Source: Bactrocera neohumeralis
Taxonomy: Eukaryota > Arthropoda > Insecta > Diptera > Tephritidae
Direction of reading: 5' to 3'
Length of the DNA: 64,000 nucleotides
NCBI RefSeq assembly: GCF_024586455.1
Contig: NW_026089623.1
Coordinates: forward strand, 10,202,204 to 10,266,203
Under the pieces are notes generated by a model. It made no database searches. It was given only the letters and a program-made list of their open reading frames with translations, and had not been told where the DNA came from. Of this stretch, positions 53,330-64,000 are shown in pieces (within the stretch, counting starts at the first letter, position 1; every line of letters begins with the position of its first letter). Made by a program: the position numbers and the translations under genes.

Positions 53330-54975
53330 TATTTTCCGCCAAGTTTAGAAATATATCTCATTCTGCTGTTCTTTATCTCCTTCTTTACCATAGGAATATC
53401 AAGATCTTTATATGTAAATGTTTTCATTACGCATGTACCGTGGTGCACCCGTAATTGTTCTAAGCATTTTAGATTGGAACTTTTGAATTATATCAATGTT
53501 GGTTTCACAGGTCGTACCTCACGGTTGAATGCCATACATCCAAATCGGTTTTATGATACAGGACTTTGTTGTCTAGGCTAAGTTAGAATTTTTGTTTAAA
53601 AGCCAGTTAAAATTTGCTGCTCTTAACTTCATGCAAGTTATTTTACTAGCTATATGGTTTTGTCACGTGAGCCTTCGATCCAGGTGAATCCCAAGATAAG
53701 TTACTTCATTCGCTTGGAGTACTAGGAAATTGTTTATTTTAACTGTCCGACACGTTTCTAGTCTTAGCGAGAATGTAACATGCGTGCATTTTTGCTCATT
53801 AATATTTATACGCCAGTTGTTGAAATGTTAAGTACTGCTCTAATACTCTTGATGCTCTGATGGAACATTTGTTACGGCTGTGTTATCCGCGAAAGAGGAT
53901 ATCAATACGTTAGTAGCTGTTAGAATGTCTGATGTATATTTATGTACGAAGTTGTGCCTAGCACGCTACCTTGAAGTACACCAGACCTTATTGCTCGTTC
54001 TTCTGATTTGTCTGTTACTTTAACTGTAAATTTCCTGTTTCTTAAATGTGACTCCAAAGATTTATGTAATTCGTAAGATAAAACGTTTTTGATTTTCCAT
54101 TTAAATTCCGACAGACAATTTCGTTTTTAAGTCTTTATATTATATACAAGGCAACATCTAAAGTTTGCAGTATGATTTCCCCCACAATTACTACATTTTT
54201 ATTTAAATCTCTATTTAAGAGTACATTTTGATTTGCTGCGTAGGGTGCAATATGCTTTCGTGTGTCCATATTCTTGGCAGTTTGTACATTGTACTGGACC
54301 ATGCCCTTATGTGGTTCCCCATGTGATTCTGCGATGGAATGTTAAAAATATTTACTACTGATTTAATACTAAAACCACCTTCTTTCAGTGTTGCCCTAAC
54401 ATCGTTAGAGCCTACCTCTTATGATAACAACTAGGCCTTTTGAGCTCTTCAGATGGTAAGAGTAGTAATTCTTGTTAATGTTTGACAACATCCATGAAAC
54501 TTTTTTCGGTGTATGTTTGAATTTTTGTTTCATCTATGTTACCTTTTTCCAAGTGCACAATGTGAAAATTGTTTGTGCCTATTAAAGTGTTTATTTTGGA
54601 AACAAGCGCATTGGAGCTACGCTCACGCAAATAGATTGGAGGGGGTTGGCATTCACGACTCTGGTAGTACCCTTTGCATCATCGTTAGGATCCGTGCTCA
54701 GCAAAGAAAATCTGTTTCCATTAAGAATTTCTGGCTTTTTACCATTTAGCGTGCCTGGTTGAAATTTTTTGGTATTGACGACTGATTTAATTCGATCAAT
54801 ACCATTCTGAACAGATGGCCTTTTTTTTTCTTGGTACACCTCACTTTGCTTTTTGTTTTCCTTGGCTGTTCGGGTGCTTGGTACCTGCAAAGTTCTTGCT
54901 GTCGGCGCATTTGTTGCTGCCCGATTGTTGTATACTACAGCTTCTGCTGACTACGCCTCCTTAATTTCCATTTCA
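53330..54975 (-). pseudogene. Jockey-clade LINE remnant (Jk-2): ORF1 and RT pieces
   Basis: The minus strand from 54975 gives an ORF1 N-terminus (ATNAPTAR.., then QVPSTRTAKENKKQS), a block with SYHLKSSKGLVVIIRG, and one zinc knuckle (QCTNCQEYGHTKAYC, near 54270). The endonuclease is missing. RT pieces follow: IRSGVLQGSVLG (near 53985), LETCRTVKINNFLVLQ, VTYLGIHLDRRL and IIKPIWMYG-like text (near 53550), ending near 53330. Frames break repeatedly. It lies in sense within the 4.5-kb hgo intron. Confidence 0.7.
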
Positions 54976-55425
54976 GCTGATCGCCGTTAAATTTTTTTTG
55001 CAAGGCGTTGTTGCTGAAGTAGGCTTTTAAGGAATGGATGTTTATATCTATTTATTTCGTGCACTATTTGTTTTCAACCAGCAATTATAACAGTATTCAC
55101 CCCTAAACTATTATAACGTAAAAAAAAAAAAATAACACAAAGTAATTTGTGACCACTGATTTTTATTTGATTATTTGTTTTGATTTTATTATTATTGATT
55201 GGTTACTTTTTGTACAATCTGATTAAACGGAGCGAATTAAAAAACACGTCCGTACACCTTGAACGTTACCTTTTTCACAACAAACAAGAATTTCGTTATA
55301 TGTAGATAGTGCAAAGTTTCTGCCACCACTTATAAACTGTGGCATATATGTATGTATCTACTTGTAATATTGTTGTAAGTGAAATCAATATGTACTGATT
55401 TAGTTTCATTTCATTTTATAGCCAT
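54976..55425. other. No recognised gene (hgo intron)
   Basis: AT-rich intron sequence with a poly(A)-like run near 55120. Confidence 0.45.
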
Positions 55426-55701
55426 TTAGCTGTCTATTCCAATATTTTGTTTAAATCTTGCAATTGATGCAGTCTGTGTTTGCTGACAGACAAATTGCAG
55501 TTTTGCTGTAATACTATTGTCATCGTGTGGCAGAACGCACGTAAAGGTTAGGTAAATGATGTTTCCTAACACACTACCTTGAGAAACACCAAACTTCCTT
55601 TGAATCAGAATGCATATCTTCTTGATTAATTCGAAAAAAACGGTTCCAAAATTATGATTTTTGGTAAAACCCATAAACTTTAACAGAATTACATACTTCA
55701 A
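55426..55701 (-). pseudogene. Short reverse transcriptase fragment (Jk-3)
   Basis: A 91-codon frame contains FGVSQGSVLGNIIYLTFT and LPHDDNSITAKLQFVCQQTQ, which resembles the RT block before FADD in Jockey-group LINEs. The FADD motif is lost. It probably represents a separate truncated insertion. Confidence 0.55.
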
Positions 55702-55915
55702 AATTTATTCATTTTCTAGTTTTGTCACATTAGTAAAAAGCTGATTCGAATATCGATTTTGCGTATGTTCAAAGAGAATGCCATCCCAATCAGACCATTG
55801 AAAGCAAGAATTGGTTTGCAATTCTCACAACTAAGCAAATCTGTCTTGGATTCCACCACAACCCTGAATATCTCCATTTTCATTTAATTACTTTTACATA
55901 CTGTCACTAACTTAC

Positions 55916-56189
55916 TGTGATAATATGGCGGCCGGAAAGTATGCTCTTGTACAGCCCATCTTGGTGGAAATATTACAAAGTCCGCAATAGCAGTGCCTGG
56001 ACGAAAGCTTGGGCAAGTGAGAACCGTAAAGATGCTAGGGTCGCAATGGTCGAAGCTGGCAGAATTTATGACCATAAATTTTGACAAATCATATTTGAAA
56101 GGGACATAATTTCCATGCCAAGCTACAACATCAAATGGTGAATGAGATTGTTTGGCAGAAAAAAGCTTTCCTTGGTATTTGCAGATAAT
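55916..56189 (-). CDS. hgo: Homogentisate 1,2-dioxygenase, internal exon
   Basis: The exon opens after acceptor TTTAGATTTCCAG with IICKYQGKLFSAKQSHSPFD and ends at PPYYH plus one base, before donor GTAAGTTAG. The 91 residues include VVAWHGNYVPFKYDL, FDHCDPSIFTVL and IADFVIFPPRWAV, all conserved in the enzyme. The His of FDH and the final His correspond to human His292 (acid/base) and His335 (iron ligand). It joins in phase to the exon at 51419. Upstream exons are outside the window, at least 7.8 kb away, so the gene here is only its 3' part. Confidence 0.97.
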
Positions 56190-57500
56190 CTGGAAATCTA
56201 AACGAAAATTGTAGTTGAATACATGAGTTAAAAGAATTGGCATGCATTTGTTTAGTACTAAAATTTATTAATACCTCTCTACTTCTAAAAACATGTCAGA
56301 AATCGTATTTAAACTGTTTAAACTTTTCTACGACGGCGTTATAACTTTTATTTTATCCATTTAAAACACGCTAGCATTAAGTAATTTCCACAGCAAAGCG
56401 AATTCGTAATTTTTATATTATGATACAAAGTATAAAATATCTGTTCACAGTTGCACCTATCACCAAAAATTATCGAGATAAGTAGATATACGGTTATGAT
56501 CAGGATGACGAGAAAAGTTCAAATACGGGAGACTGTCTGTCTGTCCGTCTGCCCGTTACGAGTTCGTAAATGGGCATTGTCGGATTACTGCCACGCCCAC
56601 AAAACGCCATTGAAAGAAACCTAAAGTGCCATAACCAAGCACTAAAACAAGATATAAAACTGTAATTTGGCACAGAGGATTGCAGTAGCAAGAGCCACCT
56701 GTGGGCCTCTAATAGGTTTAATGTACATATCTTCTAGACCACTCCAGCTACAACAGCCAAATTCGCTTAGGACAATTCTCATAAGAAATATTACCTACAC
56801 TCCCTCCCTTTCCTTATAACGGTACTGTTAAAAACTACTTAAAGCGCGATAAATCAATAACTAAAACGGTAGAGATATTAAATTTAACCCCCGAAATGGT
56901 ATTAGAGGGCTCTAAAGGAGCCGGAATGAGAATTGGACAGTGGGCGTTGTACCGCCTACTTTTAGGTAAAATCACATATCTTTTCCTCTCTCGAAGTCTC
57001 TCCTACTCGAAATTTTTTTTGGATCATGGCGAATCGGGTTAGGGAAGTTCAACTTTATATGTAATTGCTTGTATTCCGATACTCTAGTTCACGGTTGCAA
57101 AAATATAAAATGTTCGGTTGTACCCGAATGCAGTAGTTAATCGGGGTAATGAAACGTACATATCTTCTTACAATTAGTACATACGTTATCGTTCCCATTT
57201 AAAAATCGAAATCTGAATTTTTAAGCCCCCATATAACGAACATGTGAACGTTAGTGTCTGTGACAGTAAATAAAAACTAATAAGGTCGCAATAGAAAAAA
57301 TTAGAGCTGTTAAATTTATACACGTGTTTTCTAATAACTTTTACAACTTTCTCAATACAAAACATGATTTCCATTCTAGAGCTGCTAAGTTCGGGTTTAA
57401 CGGAACATTTTATATCCCCGCAAATCGGATCTGGAATTGTTGTATGAAGACATTAAGGTTTCGATTAAGGTCTAAAAATCTTACTAACTTCAGTTCATAC
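56190..57500. repeat. hgo intron with fragments of dispersed repeats
   Basis: It holds reverse-oriented pieces of the 'ccacgcccac'/CTGTCTGT repeat (56500-56700), a 'tgttcggttgtacccgaatg' end near 57110, and a 'ctaagttcgggtttaacggaac' start near 57387. No host exon or gene was found. Confidence 0.55.
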
Positions 57501-60500
57501 CTGTTAAGTTTTGATTACTAATCGTAATTATTAGTAATCTGATTACTTTGTATTTGAGAAATAATTGATTACATTACGATTATCTTGGTCCCAAGTAGAT
57601 TACGTAATGATTAAGATTACAAGTAATCAAAAAATAATCAGGATTACTCTGGATTAATGAAAAGAATCAAAAATAATCAAAATAAATAATTGATTCTTTT
57701 CAGCGATTCTTTTTGATTATTTTTCATTCTTTTCAATCCAAAACCCCACACAACTTTGGTCTTTTTGCTTTTTTTAATTTTTAATAAATTTTTTTATTCA
57801 ATTTTGTACAACAAATAAAGATATTCAAGAGTCTTGAATCAAGACATAATAACTAAATGTAACACCAAAAAAATAACAAAATTCATTTACAACAAAATAA
57901 CAAGAAAAATATACATTAACTCCATTTAGAATTTGCTTTCAATAACACCAATTTCTCAAATGATAAGTCCGACATTGACTGGCGCCTTGGACTGTTCACT
58001 ATCCCCGCAAAGGAAAATAGCCTCTCTACTGGTGCTGAGGATGTCAGGGGAGTACTAAAGGCAACAAAAGCTTCTTTTAGACAGCAATGTTTTACTCAAG
58101 TGTCGTCTGTTCTTGAATTGTCATTTAAGTAACAGAAAAAGTGATGGGTCAAAAAAGCCGGACGATCACTAGCACTTGGCTCAGGAGTAGCATTTGTTCC
58201 TTCTTCGTTATCTGTGTCTGTATAAAGATAAATGAATTTAATAAAAATAATCTAAGAATATTCAAGCAATCCTACCGTTGAGGTCAAAATCAAAATGCCT
58301 ATTATTTGCAAATAATTCATTACTTTTCAATATTTGTGCATTGAAAGCACGATTATCTTTTGCATAGAAATCGCAAATTGTGTTTAAAACCCAGGTACTT
58401 ATGTCCGCTGCTGTCACCTCCAGTTTTATCCTTTACAACACCTTGACCCAGCTCATTTTAATATCTGGAGTTAGTACAGTTGCCGCTAGTGCTATATTGG
58501 CCTCCGGTTTTAAAGTAAAAAATGCGTCAAACCGATCTCTCAAACGCTGCTCCAACTTAGCAACCACAGAGGAAACTTGCTGCATTTCTGGCTTGTTTTG
58601 CAGCTTATTTAATCTATTGCTGAGGGTCATCAGAGTCGGAATTAAGCAGCCTGCATAGAATATACACTTACTTAATGTGAAACCGATAAAAAAATACTAA
58701 TACATTTTACCGTAATTCACGTTATTTTCTCCTTGAAGGTAGTCCAAGGCACGAGCAATAGGCCCCATCAACAACTGGTACATCTCCAAATACTGCAAAC
58801 CGCTCGGAGAAAACTGTGACAAGCTGAGTCTTTCGCACAAAGGATTCAACTTGTCCTTGGCCCTAAGTAACTTCGTTACTGCGTCGAAGAGTGAATTCCA
58901 CCGAGTTACAACGGGCCCAAGCAATGTCGATCCCAAGCATTCCACAATAATTTCCGACGACTTCGGCCATTTGCACTTCCTCCACAAGGTGTTGCATTTT
59001 TCGAATGTCTGGAAGATATTCTCTTTAGTACATTATAGTTCAACAAAATCGTTAACAATTTTCAGTTACCATCGAATGTTAGATATACAAAGCCTGCTCA
59101 CTTCTCAAAATCTTCACGTAATCGGCGGAAGCAAGTAAATTCAGCGTGTGGCTGCATCATCGAAGATGCTTTGGCAGCAGCAGCTCGTTTTGGAAAACTG
59201 GCAAATCGTTTTCGCTTTCATCTTCATGAGAAGTTTCAGTTTCCGTACACCCGTACTCCTTGAAAGCCTTAACAAAATTGGATCCATTGTCTGTCACCGT
59301 CATAATAACATTCTACGGGCTCAGACCAAAGCCGGCATTAATTTCGGCAATGATTTGCGCAATTTTTTCAGCTGAGTGCACGCCGAATATTCTCCTGCAA
59401 GCAAGAGCAGCCGACTTGCGTTCCAGGTTCTCTGTGAGCCAATGGCAAGTATACCCCAAAAAGCTCCGGTGGTTCCCAGACCAAATATCCCCGGTTGTAC
59501 AGAAGTGTTTTACGGAGGCCATTTCCGACTTGATTTTGTGTACCACTTCACCATAATGCTCCTTCAATTTTTTTACAGCTGCTTGCCTGCTCATTATCTT
59601 CATGCCACTGGTCTGCAAGAGGTCTATGAAAGACCTTCTTTCTAAAATTGAGACAGGCAGTGCTCCATCAACAATAGCATGCAAAAGCTTTCTATCGAAG
59701 GCAGCTTGCGCACAATTGTCAAAAGGGCTGCCCTACTTCAAACTTTTGTATTCCGCATACAATTCGCTATGTTTGACCCGTAAATGCTTCACAAAATTGG
59801 AGGTCACGTCACCAGTAGCTCTTATTTTCCGATCACATCCGACACATTTTGCAATTGTCGACATCTTATTCTGATCAGAAATCTGTGAATTCATATGTAT
59901 ATGAATATAATTTTCAAAGTTCAATTCATTAAACACTTACAACAACACCAGACACAACAATTTAAATTTTAAAACAAACCATACTAAAACAACCCTAACT
60001 AATTTGAACCACATGCACATAAAAACTAACTTTTACAATATCCGTATAAAATCTCGCGTTGAAAATAGTTTTTCCAGACACCTCAAAATACTGGTTTTTT
60101 ATAGAGCTTCCAGAATTTTTTTTGAAGACCCTTCTCCTCGTGCGGGGACTTGGCACGTAATTCTTGTCCAAAATTTCATCATCATTTGAGAAGTCGCTTT
60201 CTCCAAAAACCAATTGATCAGTTTGTGACATGTTATCTTCAAATGGAGCGTTTTTGCACACAAAACACAATTAATAACAACTGACTGACACGTGAAGTAT
60301 GAAGTATAGGTTATATGATTGCACTTTATAAGCTCTTGTTTGACTTGTTAACGTAAGCGTACCAACAAGTTAACAACCGTTCTTGAATTCTAACACTACT
60401 CCCTTCAGCATTGTTGTTTTTCATACAGGTGTAAATATCAGCTACGCTCATTGAAGCTTATTCTGATGATCAGAACTGGGAAATTTCGCGATGGGGCTGA

Positions 60501-60937
60501 TTAAATTGAATGGCTGAATTGCTATTAGTAATAGCAAAAAATCATCATTTATAATATAATATTTATAATAATATAATATATATACATATATACATTTAAA
60601 TGCATATATCTCAGAATCTGAGGCTCAGAGTATACAAAAAACAATTTAAAAAATTTTAATAAAAGAATTTCTTAAAATTTAAAGAGAAAAGTTGTTTGGT
60701 ATTTTGGATTGAAAGTAATCAAAAATAATCAAAAAGAATCGCTGAAAAGAATCAATTATTTATTTTGATTATTTTTGATTATTTTCATTAATTTATAATA
60801 ATCCTTATTATTTTTTGATTCTTTATAATCGTAATCATTACGTAATCCCAATATTTCAAACGCACAATTAAATAATCATTACGATTCTTTTTAGAAAATA
60901 ATCTAACCGATTACTAATCGTAATCATAATTTAACAG
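57501..60937 (-). mobile_element. hAT transposon with about 245-bp GATTAC-rich terminal repeats (hAT-2)
   Basis: Both ends start CTGTTAA(G/A)TT(T/A)TGATTAC and stay similar for about 245 bases, rich in GATTAC/TAATC words, ending at 'tttcaatccaaaa' (about 57745 and 60700). They enclose a degraded hAT transposase on the minus strand. The element abuts the Helitron end at 60941. I found no exact 8-bp duplication. Confidence 0.8.
57925..60270 (-). pseudogene. hAT-2 transposase, multi-exon and inactivated
   Basis: An N-terminal acidic exon (60270-) with NYVPSPRTRRRVF is followed, after a probable intron, by a BED-type finger (CVGCDRK..VKHLRVKH, near 59850). A TAG stop follows KSLK near 59757. The catalytic part shows VKHFCTTGDIWSGNHRSFLG (Asp) and VTDNGSNFVKAF after a TAG near 59313, CSHTLNLLAS after a TGA near 59170, GPVVTRWNSLFDAV (near 58910), and the hAT C-terminal SSAPVERLFSFAGIV (near 58020) with LSFEKLVLLKAN. 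At least four in-frame stops make it non-functional. Confidence 0.85.
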
Positions 60938-60940
60938 CTA

Positions 60941-62510
60941 CTAGTAATAACCCCCGATAATCGGGGGACTCCGTTATTTAAAATGAAAAAAGTAAAAAAA
61001 AAAATTTTTATAAAAACTCAATTTATTCAAGTACTTCATGGAAAACTACATTCGTAGTGGTTTTATTTTGGTCGTAAGTCTTAACTTTGATATCTTGAGA
61101 AGATCGTACTCGACTCAATGCGACATACAGCTGGCCATGCGTAAAACAATCCTCCTTGAGGAAAACACCAACTCTTGCTAGAGTCTGCCCTTGAGATTTG
61201 TTTATTGTTATTGCGAATGCTACAATTATTGGAAATTGGCGACGCTTTAAAATAAAAGGAAGTGTTGATTCGCTGGGCTTTAAATTTATACGGGGCTATA
61301 AAATTTGATTCCCTTGTGATTCACCGGTTAAAATTTCGACCTCCAAACAATTACAGTGTAGTGCTTTTACTATCAAGCGAGTCCCATTGACCAACCCTTC
61401 ATATGTATTAAGATTGCGGATTAACATCACAACTGTTCCAACCTTAAGCCTTAACTCATGAGGCGCTACTCCACTGAAATTAAGGGAGTTTAGAAATTCT
61501 GTAGGGAATCCGACATGCTCTTGAGGATCTTCAGAAACGACAGTATCCACGCTATAAAATACCCTTTCTTCACCGGGCAACATAGTTACTATTTCGCTAT
61601 TTATTGTCGTACAGTGATCATTTTTTGGACACAAAATTGCCCGATCGTTCAAATGGTTTTGACTAATAACACCAGACTGAGGCTGAAATACCCAATCCAC
61701 TAAATTTTCATCTAGAAAAATTATCTCTTCTGGTATATTGATTTTCGACTCTGGAGAGAGCTCTCGACCTTCTCCAACAACACCAAGAAAACTGTTGTAT
61801 AAGGATTCTTTAGAACGCATATTCGTTGAGAGTTTGAGACACCTAAAAAATTTCCAAAGTGAGCACCGTTTCAAACAATTACCAACTATAGCGGCGCGTG
61901 AGCTATTGGGCATCACAGGAAGAACTTGCCTGAAATCACCACCTAATAAAATAACCATTCCACCAAAAGGTATTTCATTTTGGTGAATATCACGTAATAA
62001 TCGATCTAAGCAAAAGTAGCATGCTAATTCGGCGAGCATTGCGATTTTCTTCTCTGGCCCTCTGTTCCTCTTCGCGTTCAACCTGCGCCATATGCTTCTC
62101 CTCATTTGCCAAGGGGTTAATATTTGAAAGCATTTCGTGGACTTCTCTCAGCAAATACCTATCGCAGTTTGAATTATGTTGTGCCCTTATATCAGTTGCT
62201 TGATCCGTGTCAAGAATAAACAGCTGGGCGTAGGAGGATTCTGAAGGATGATCTGCATGCAATGGACCTACCCTATGATATATTGATCCATGTATTCTGT
62301 ATCCTGTAGGCTCCGCAATTTTCGCTTCGAATGATGCAAAAGCAAACGAACTATTTAGCTGCAGAATATTCTCCAAATAGTGTCCCCGCCAAGAGCTCAA
62401 ATCATTTTCTAACACAGCTTTCAAAAACTCAGGTACACGTAATTCTTGAAGTTTAACTTTTCCGCCATGACAACATGTCGTAAAGCCATTTCTTATTTAG
62501 TAACAATTTC
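60941..62510 (-). mobile_element. Helitron with intact 3' terminus, Rep domain deleted (Hel-1)
   Basis: On the minus strand the element ends with a hairpin (CCCCCGATTATCGGGGG, 60967-60951) six bases before CTAG (60944-60941), followed by T-A-G in the flank; this is the standard Helitron 3' end. Upstream lies a Pif1-type helicase and the Helitron N-terminal domain. The 5' end is not found; it seems cut off by the DD37E element near 62530. Confidence 0.88.
61036..62490 (-). pseudogene. Hel-1 Rep-helicase remnant
   Basis: The N-terminal part reads CCHGGKVKL, then GYRIHGSIYHRVGPLH and YAQLFILDTDQATDIRAQHN (Helitron-specific domain). Near 62080 it fuses into the middle of the helicase (CYFCLDRLLRDI, MVILLGGDFRQVLP), so the HUH nuclease domain and helicase Walker A/B motifs are missing. 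Helicase motifs LNDRAILCPKND, LVNGTRLIV, then INKSQGQTLARVGVFL and HGQLYVALSRVRS follow. A TAG at 61296-61298 interrupts the frame just before PRINLKPSE. Confidence 0.88.
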
Positions 62511-62534
62511 AACCAAATATTAAGACAATAAGTA

Positions 62535-63401
62535 TGTAAGGACTATCCCGAAAAAAATTGGCCCTTCGTTTTTCATTAATAGCAAGAAAACCAAAGAATT
62601 TTTTCTAAGTCTTGTTTTATTTCTTATTAATGAGTACTATAGAGATTACAAATTATAAATAACATTTAACAAATTTTTATTTTCTGTAAAAATTTCTTAC
62701 TTTTTTCTTAAGGCCCTTCATTATGTTTTGTACAGTGTTTCCATCGATAGTACCATACGACCTTCGCCACTTATTTCTAAAATCTTGTAAATTTTTTGCA
62801 GTACCTTTACTATTCCGGAGATTCGATTTCATTAGAGCCCAATATCTCTCAATAGGTCGAAGCTCTATGCAATTAGGTGGATTCGCTTTTCTTGGAACAA
62901 TATTGACATTATTGCTTTCATACCACTCCATGGTAGCGGTAGAATAGTGAGAGGTTGCTAAATCAGGCCAGAACATTACAGTACCCTCATGTTCGCGAAT
63001 AAATGGCAAAAGACGTTTTTGAAGGCACTCGCTAATATAAATTTTTGAATTGATTGTGCCCTGTGTTACCAAAAAATTGCTTCTCAAACCGCAAGTACAT
63101 ATCGCTTGCCAAACCATATACTGCTTGGGAAATTTGGTAATTTTCTTTTCCTTAAATTTTCTCTGTACTTGCCCCTTCTTCATACAGGTATAATATTCAT
63201 GCCCCGGTAACTGTTTGAAATCTGCCTTAACGTAGGTTTCGTCGTCCATCACGCAACAGCAAATTTTGTTAGGTATCCTTCATACAAATTTCGAGCTCGT
63301 TTTTGAGCAACCAATTGCTTTTCATCGGAACGATCTGGCACTGAACTCTATATGTCTTTAGCTTACTATCACTCTTTATCCTTTGTACAGTACTTTTAGA
63401 G
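62535..63401 (-). mobile_element. Tc1/mariner element of DD37E type (ITm-1), 5' part displaced by hAT-3
   Basis: The transposase C-terminal two thirds are at 63252-62677. A further N-terminal piece at 63390-63270 (STVQRIKSDSKLKTYRV) is in another frame. The left end near 62540 ('ggactatcccgaaaaaaatt') is the probable terminal repeat. A hAT begins at 63402, so the rest of ITm-1 should lie beyond the window. It adjoins the broken 5' side of the Helitron. Confidence 0.75.
62677..63252 (-). pseudogene. DD37E transposase (ITm-1)
   Basis: The frame starts MMDDETYVKADFKQLPG, holding the first catalytic Asp (DDET). The second Asp lies in FWPDLATSHYS and the Glu in ELRPIERYWALMK; 37 residues separate them, giving the DD37E signature known from mosquito ITm elements. 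Between lie QYMVWQAICTCGLRS and the linker IVPRKANPPNCIELRP. A frameshift near 63260 separates it from the N-terminal HTH remnant, so the gene is broken though all three acidic residues remain. Confidence 0.85.
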
Positions 63402-64000
63402 CAGAGATGGGCAAATGAAATGTATGGATGCATTGGTAACCGCGAGCGTAAAGTGGCTACCATGGGACAAAGAACATTTGTAGTCAGTTGATTAACAAAC
63501 AATAGCGAAGCAATATCGTGCGCCGCTTGATTGTTTTATGATATTATTTATGCGCGTACCTATGTATATGTGTTTGTTCAAAATGAATGACAAATATTGC
63601 TTTATGATTTCCGATGCCTTTGGTAATATGCAATGTCTATTGTGTAATATGTGTGTAAAGGGGACCCGGGCATATAATTTTAGGAGGCACTATAATACCT
63701 TCCATAAATACTTTGAGAAATATGAGGGTATTGAGAGAGATAATATGTTTTTTGAAAAAAATACCCTTTTGCAGAAGTATAAGGATTGGGTTTTCCAAGT
63801 TGAAAACGATGGTCAAAAAAATTATTCAGGTACGGAAACCACACTAAAAAAAGATATCTCGAGCATAATTAGTTCAAGCATTGCTATGCATGGAAGACCT
63901 TTTTCAGACGGTACTTTTATGAAAGAAGTGGTTGTAAAAGTTTTACAAATACTCAGCAGCCCATTAGCAGCTTTTTTTGAAAAAGTTCTTCTATCACGTA
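63402..64000 (+). mobile_element. hAT element, left end and start of gene (hAT-3), runs off the window
   Basis: CAGAGATGGGCAAATG at 63402 is a classic hAT terminal sequence. The 8 bases before it (TTTTAGAG, 63394-63401) should recur after the right end outside the window. The insertion splits ITm-1. A long open frame follows. Confidence 0.8.
63582..64000 (+). CDS. hAT-3 transposase, N-terminal part (partial)
   Basis: The ATG at 63582 opens a frame that stays open to the window edge (139 codons). It begins MNDKYCFMISDAFGNMQ, then C-x2-C and H-x4-H spacing (CLLCNMCV..RRHYNTFHKYF), a BED-like zinc finger. The next stretch (LLQKYKDWVF, SSIAMHGRPFSDGTFMKEVV) follows the layout of GTF2IRD2/ZBED-like hAT transposases. 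No stop or frameshift is seen, so this may be the youngest and best-preserved DNA transposon in the window. Confidence 0.7.

Overview
The window is nuclear DNA of a higher fly. The only host gene recognised is insect-like, and the dispersed repeats (the 'gttcgggtg..ccgaac' family, the CTGTCTGT-rich family), Ty3/Gypsy, BEL/Pao, Jockey, R1 and RTE elements fit an acalyptrate fly such as a tephritid. The species call is inference. Nearly everything else is transposable elements, mostly decayed and nested inside one another.

Host gene: three consecutive exons of homogentisate 1,2-dioxygenase (hgo, tyrosine catabolism) lie on the minus strand at 56189-55916, 51419-51238 and 18042-17920. They have canonical splice sites, matching phases and all expected iron ligands. 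The last exon carries the stop codon and a poly(A) signal follows about 90 bases on. The 5' exons lie beyond the right edge. The intron before the last exon is about 33.2 kb and the one before that about 4.5 kb; both are filled with mobile DNA.

Layout. 1-17.9 kb (downstream of hgo): a decayed minus-strand Gypsy element (Gy-1) broken by two RTE copies, an 0.9 kb repeat and a TTA-flanked MITE; a Jockey LINE (minus); a CTGTCTGT dispersed repeat; two unknown coding-like fragments; a 5'-truncated RTE copy with an 11-bp target duplication. 18.0-51.2 kb (giant intron): RTE-C with a TTAA MITE and a complex palindrome; a Gypsy remnant (Gy-2) invaded by a hAT; an R1-clade LINE; a nearly complete Gypsy with paired LTRs, target duplication, -1 frameshift site and truncated env (Gy-3); an internally deleted BEL/Pao element with an extra zinc-knuckle ORF; a Harbinger element invaded by a mariner, a foldback and a tiny MITE; then a field of inverted and dispersed repeats including a pogo-type MITE. 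51.4-55.9 kb (smaller intron): RTE and Jockey fragments and a long-TIR repeat. 56.2-64 kb (intron 5' of the exons seen): a hAT with about 245-bp GATTAC-rich terminal repeats, a Helitron end, a DD37E Tc1/mariner transposase and a third hAT that runs off the window.

The retroelements in the 33-kb intron all lie antisense to hgo, while those outside it are mixed. No tRNA, rRNA or CRISPR array was recognised. All reading frames and alignments were done by eye, so identities and boundaries are approximate unless a target duplication or splice site fixes them.
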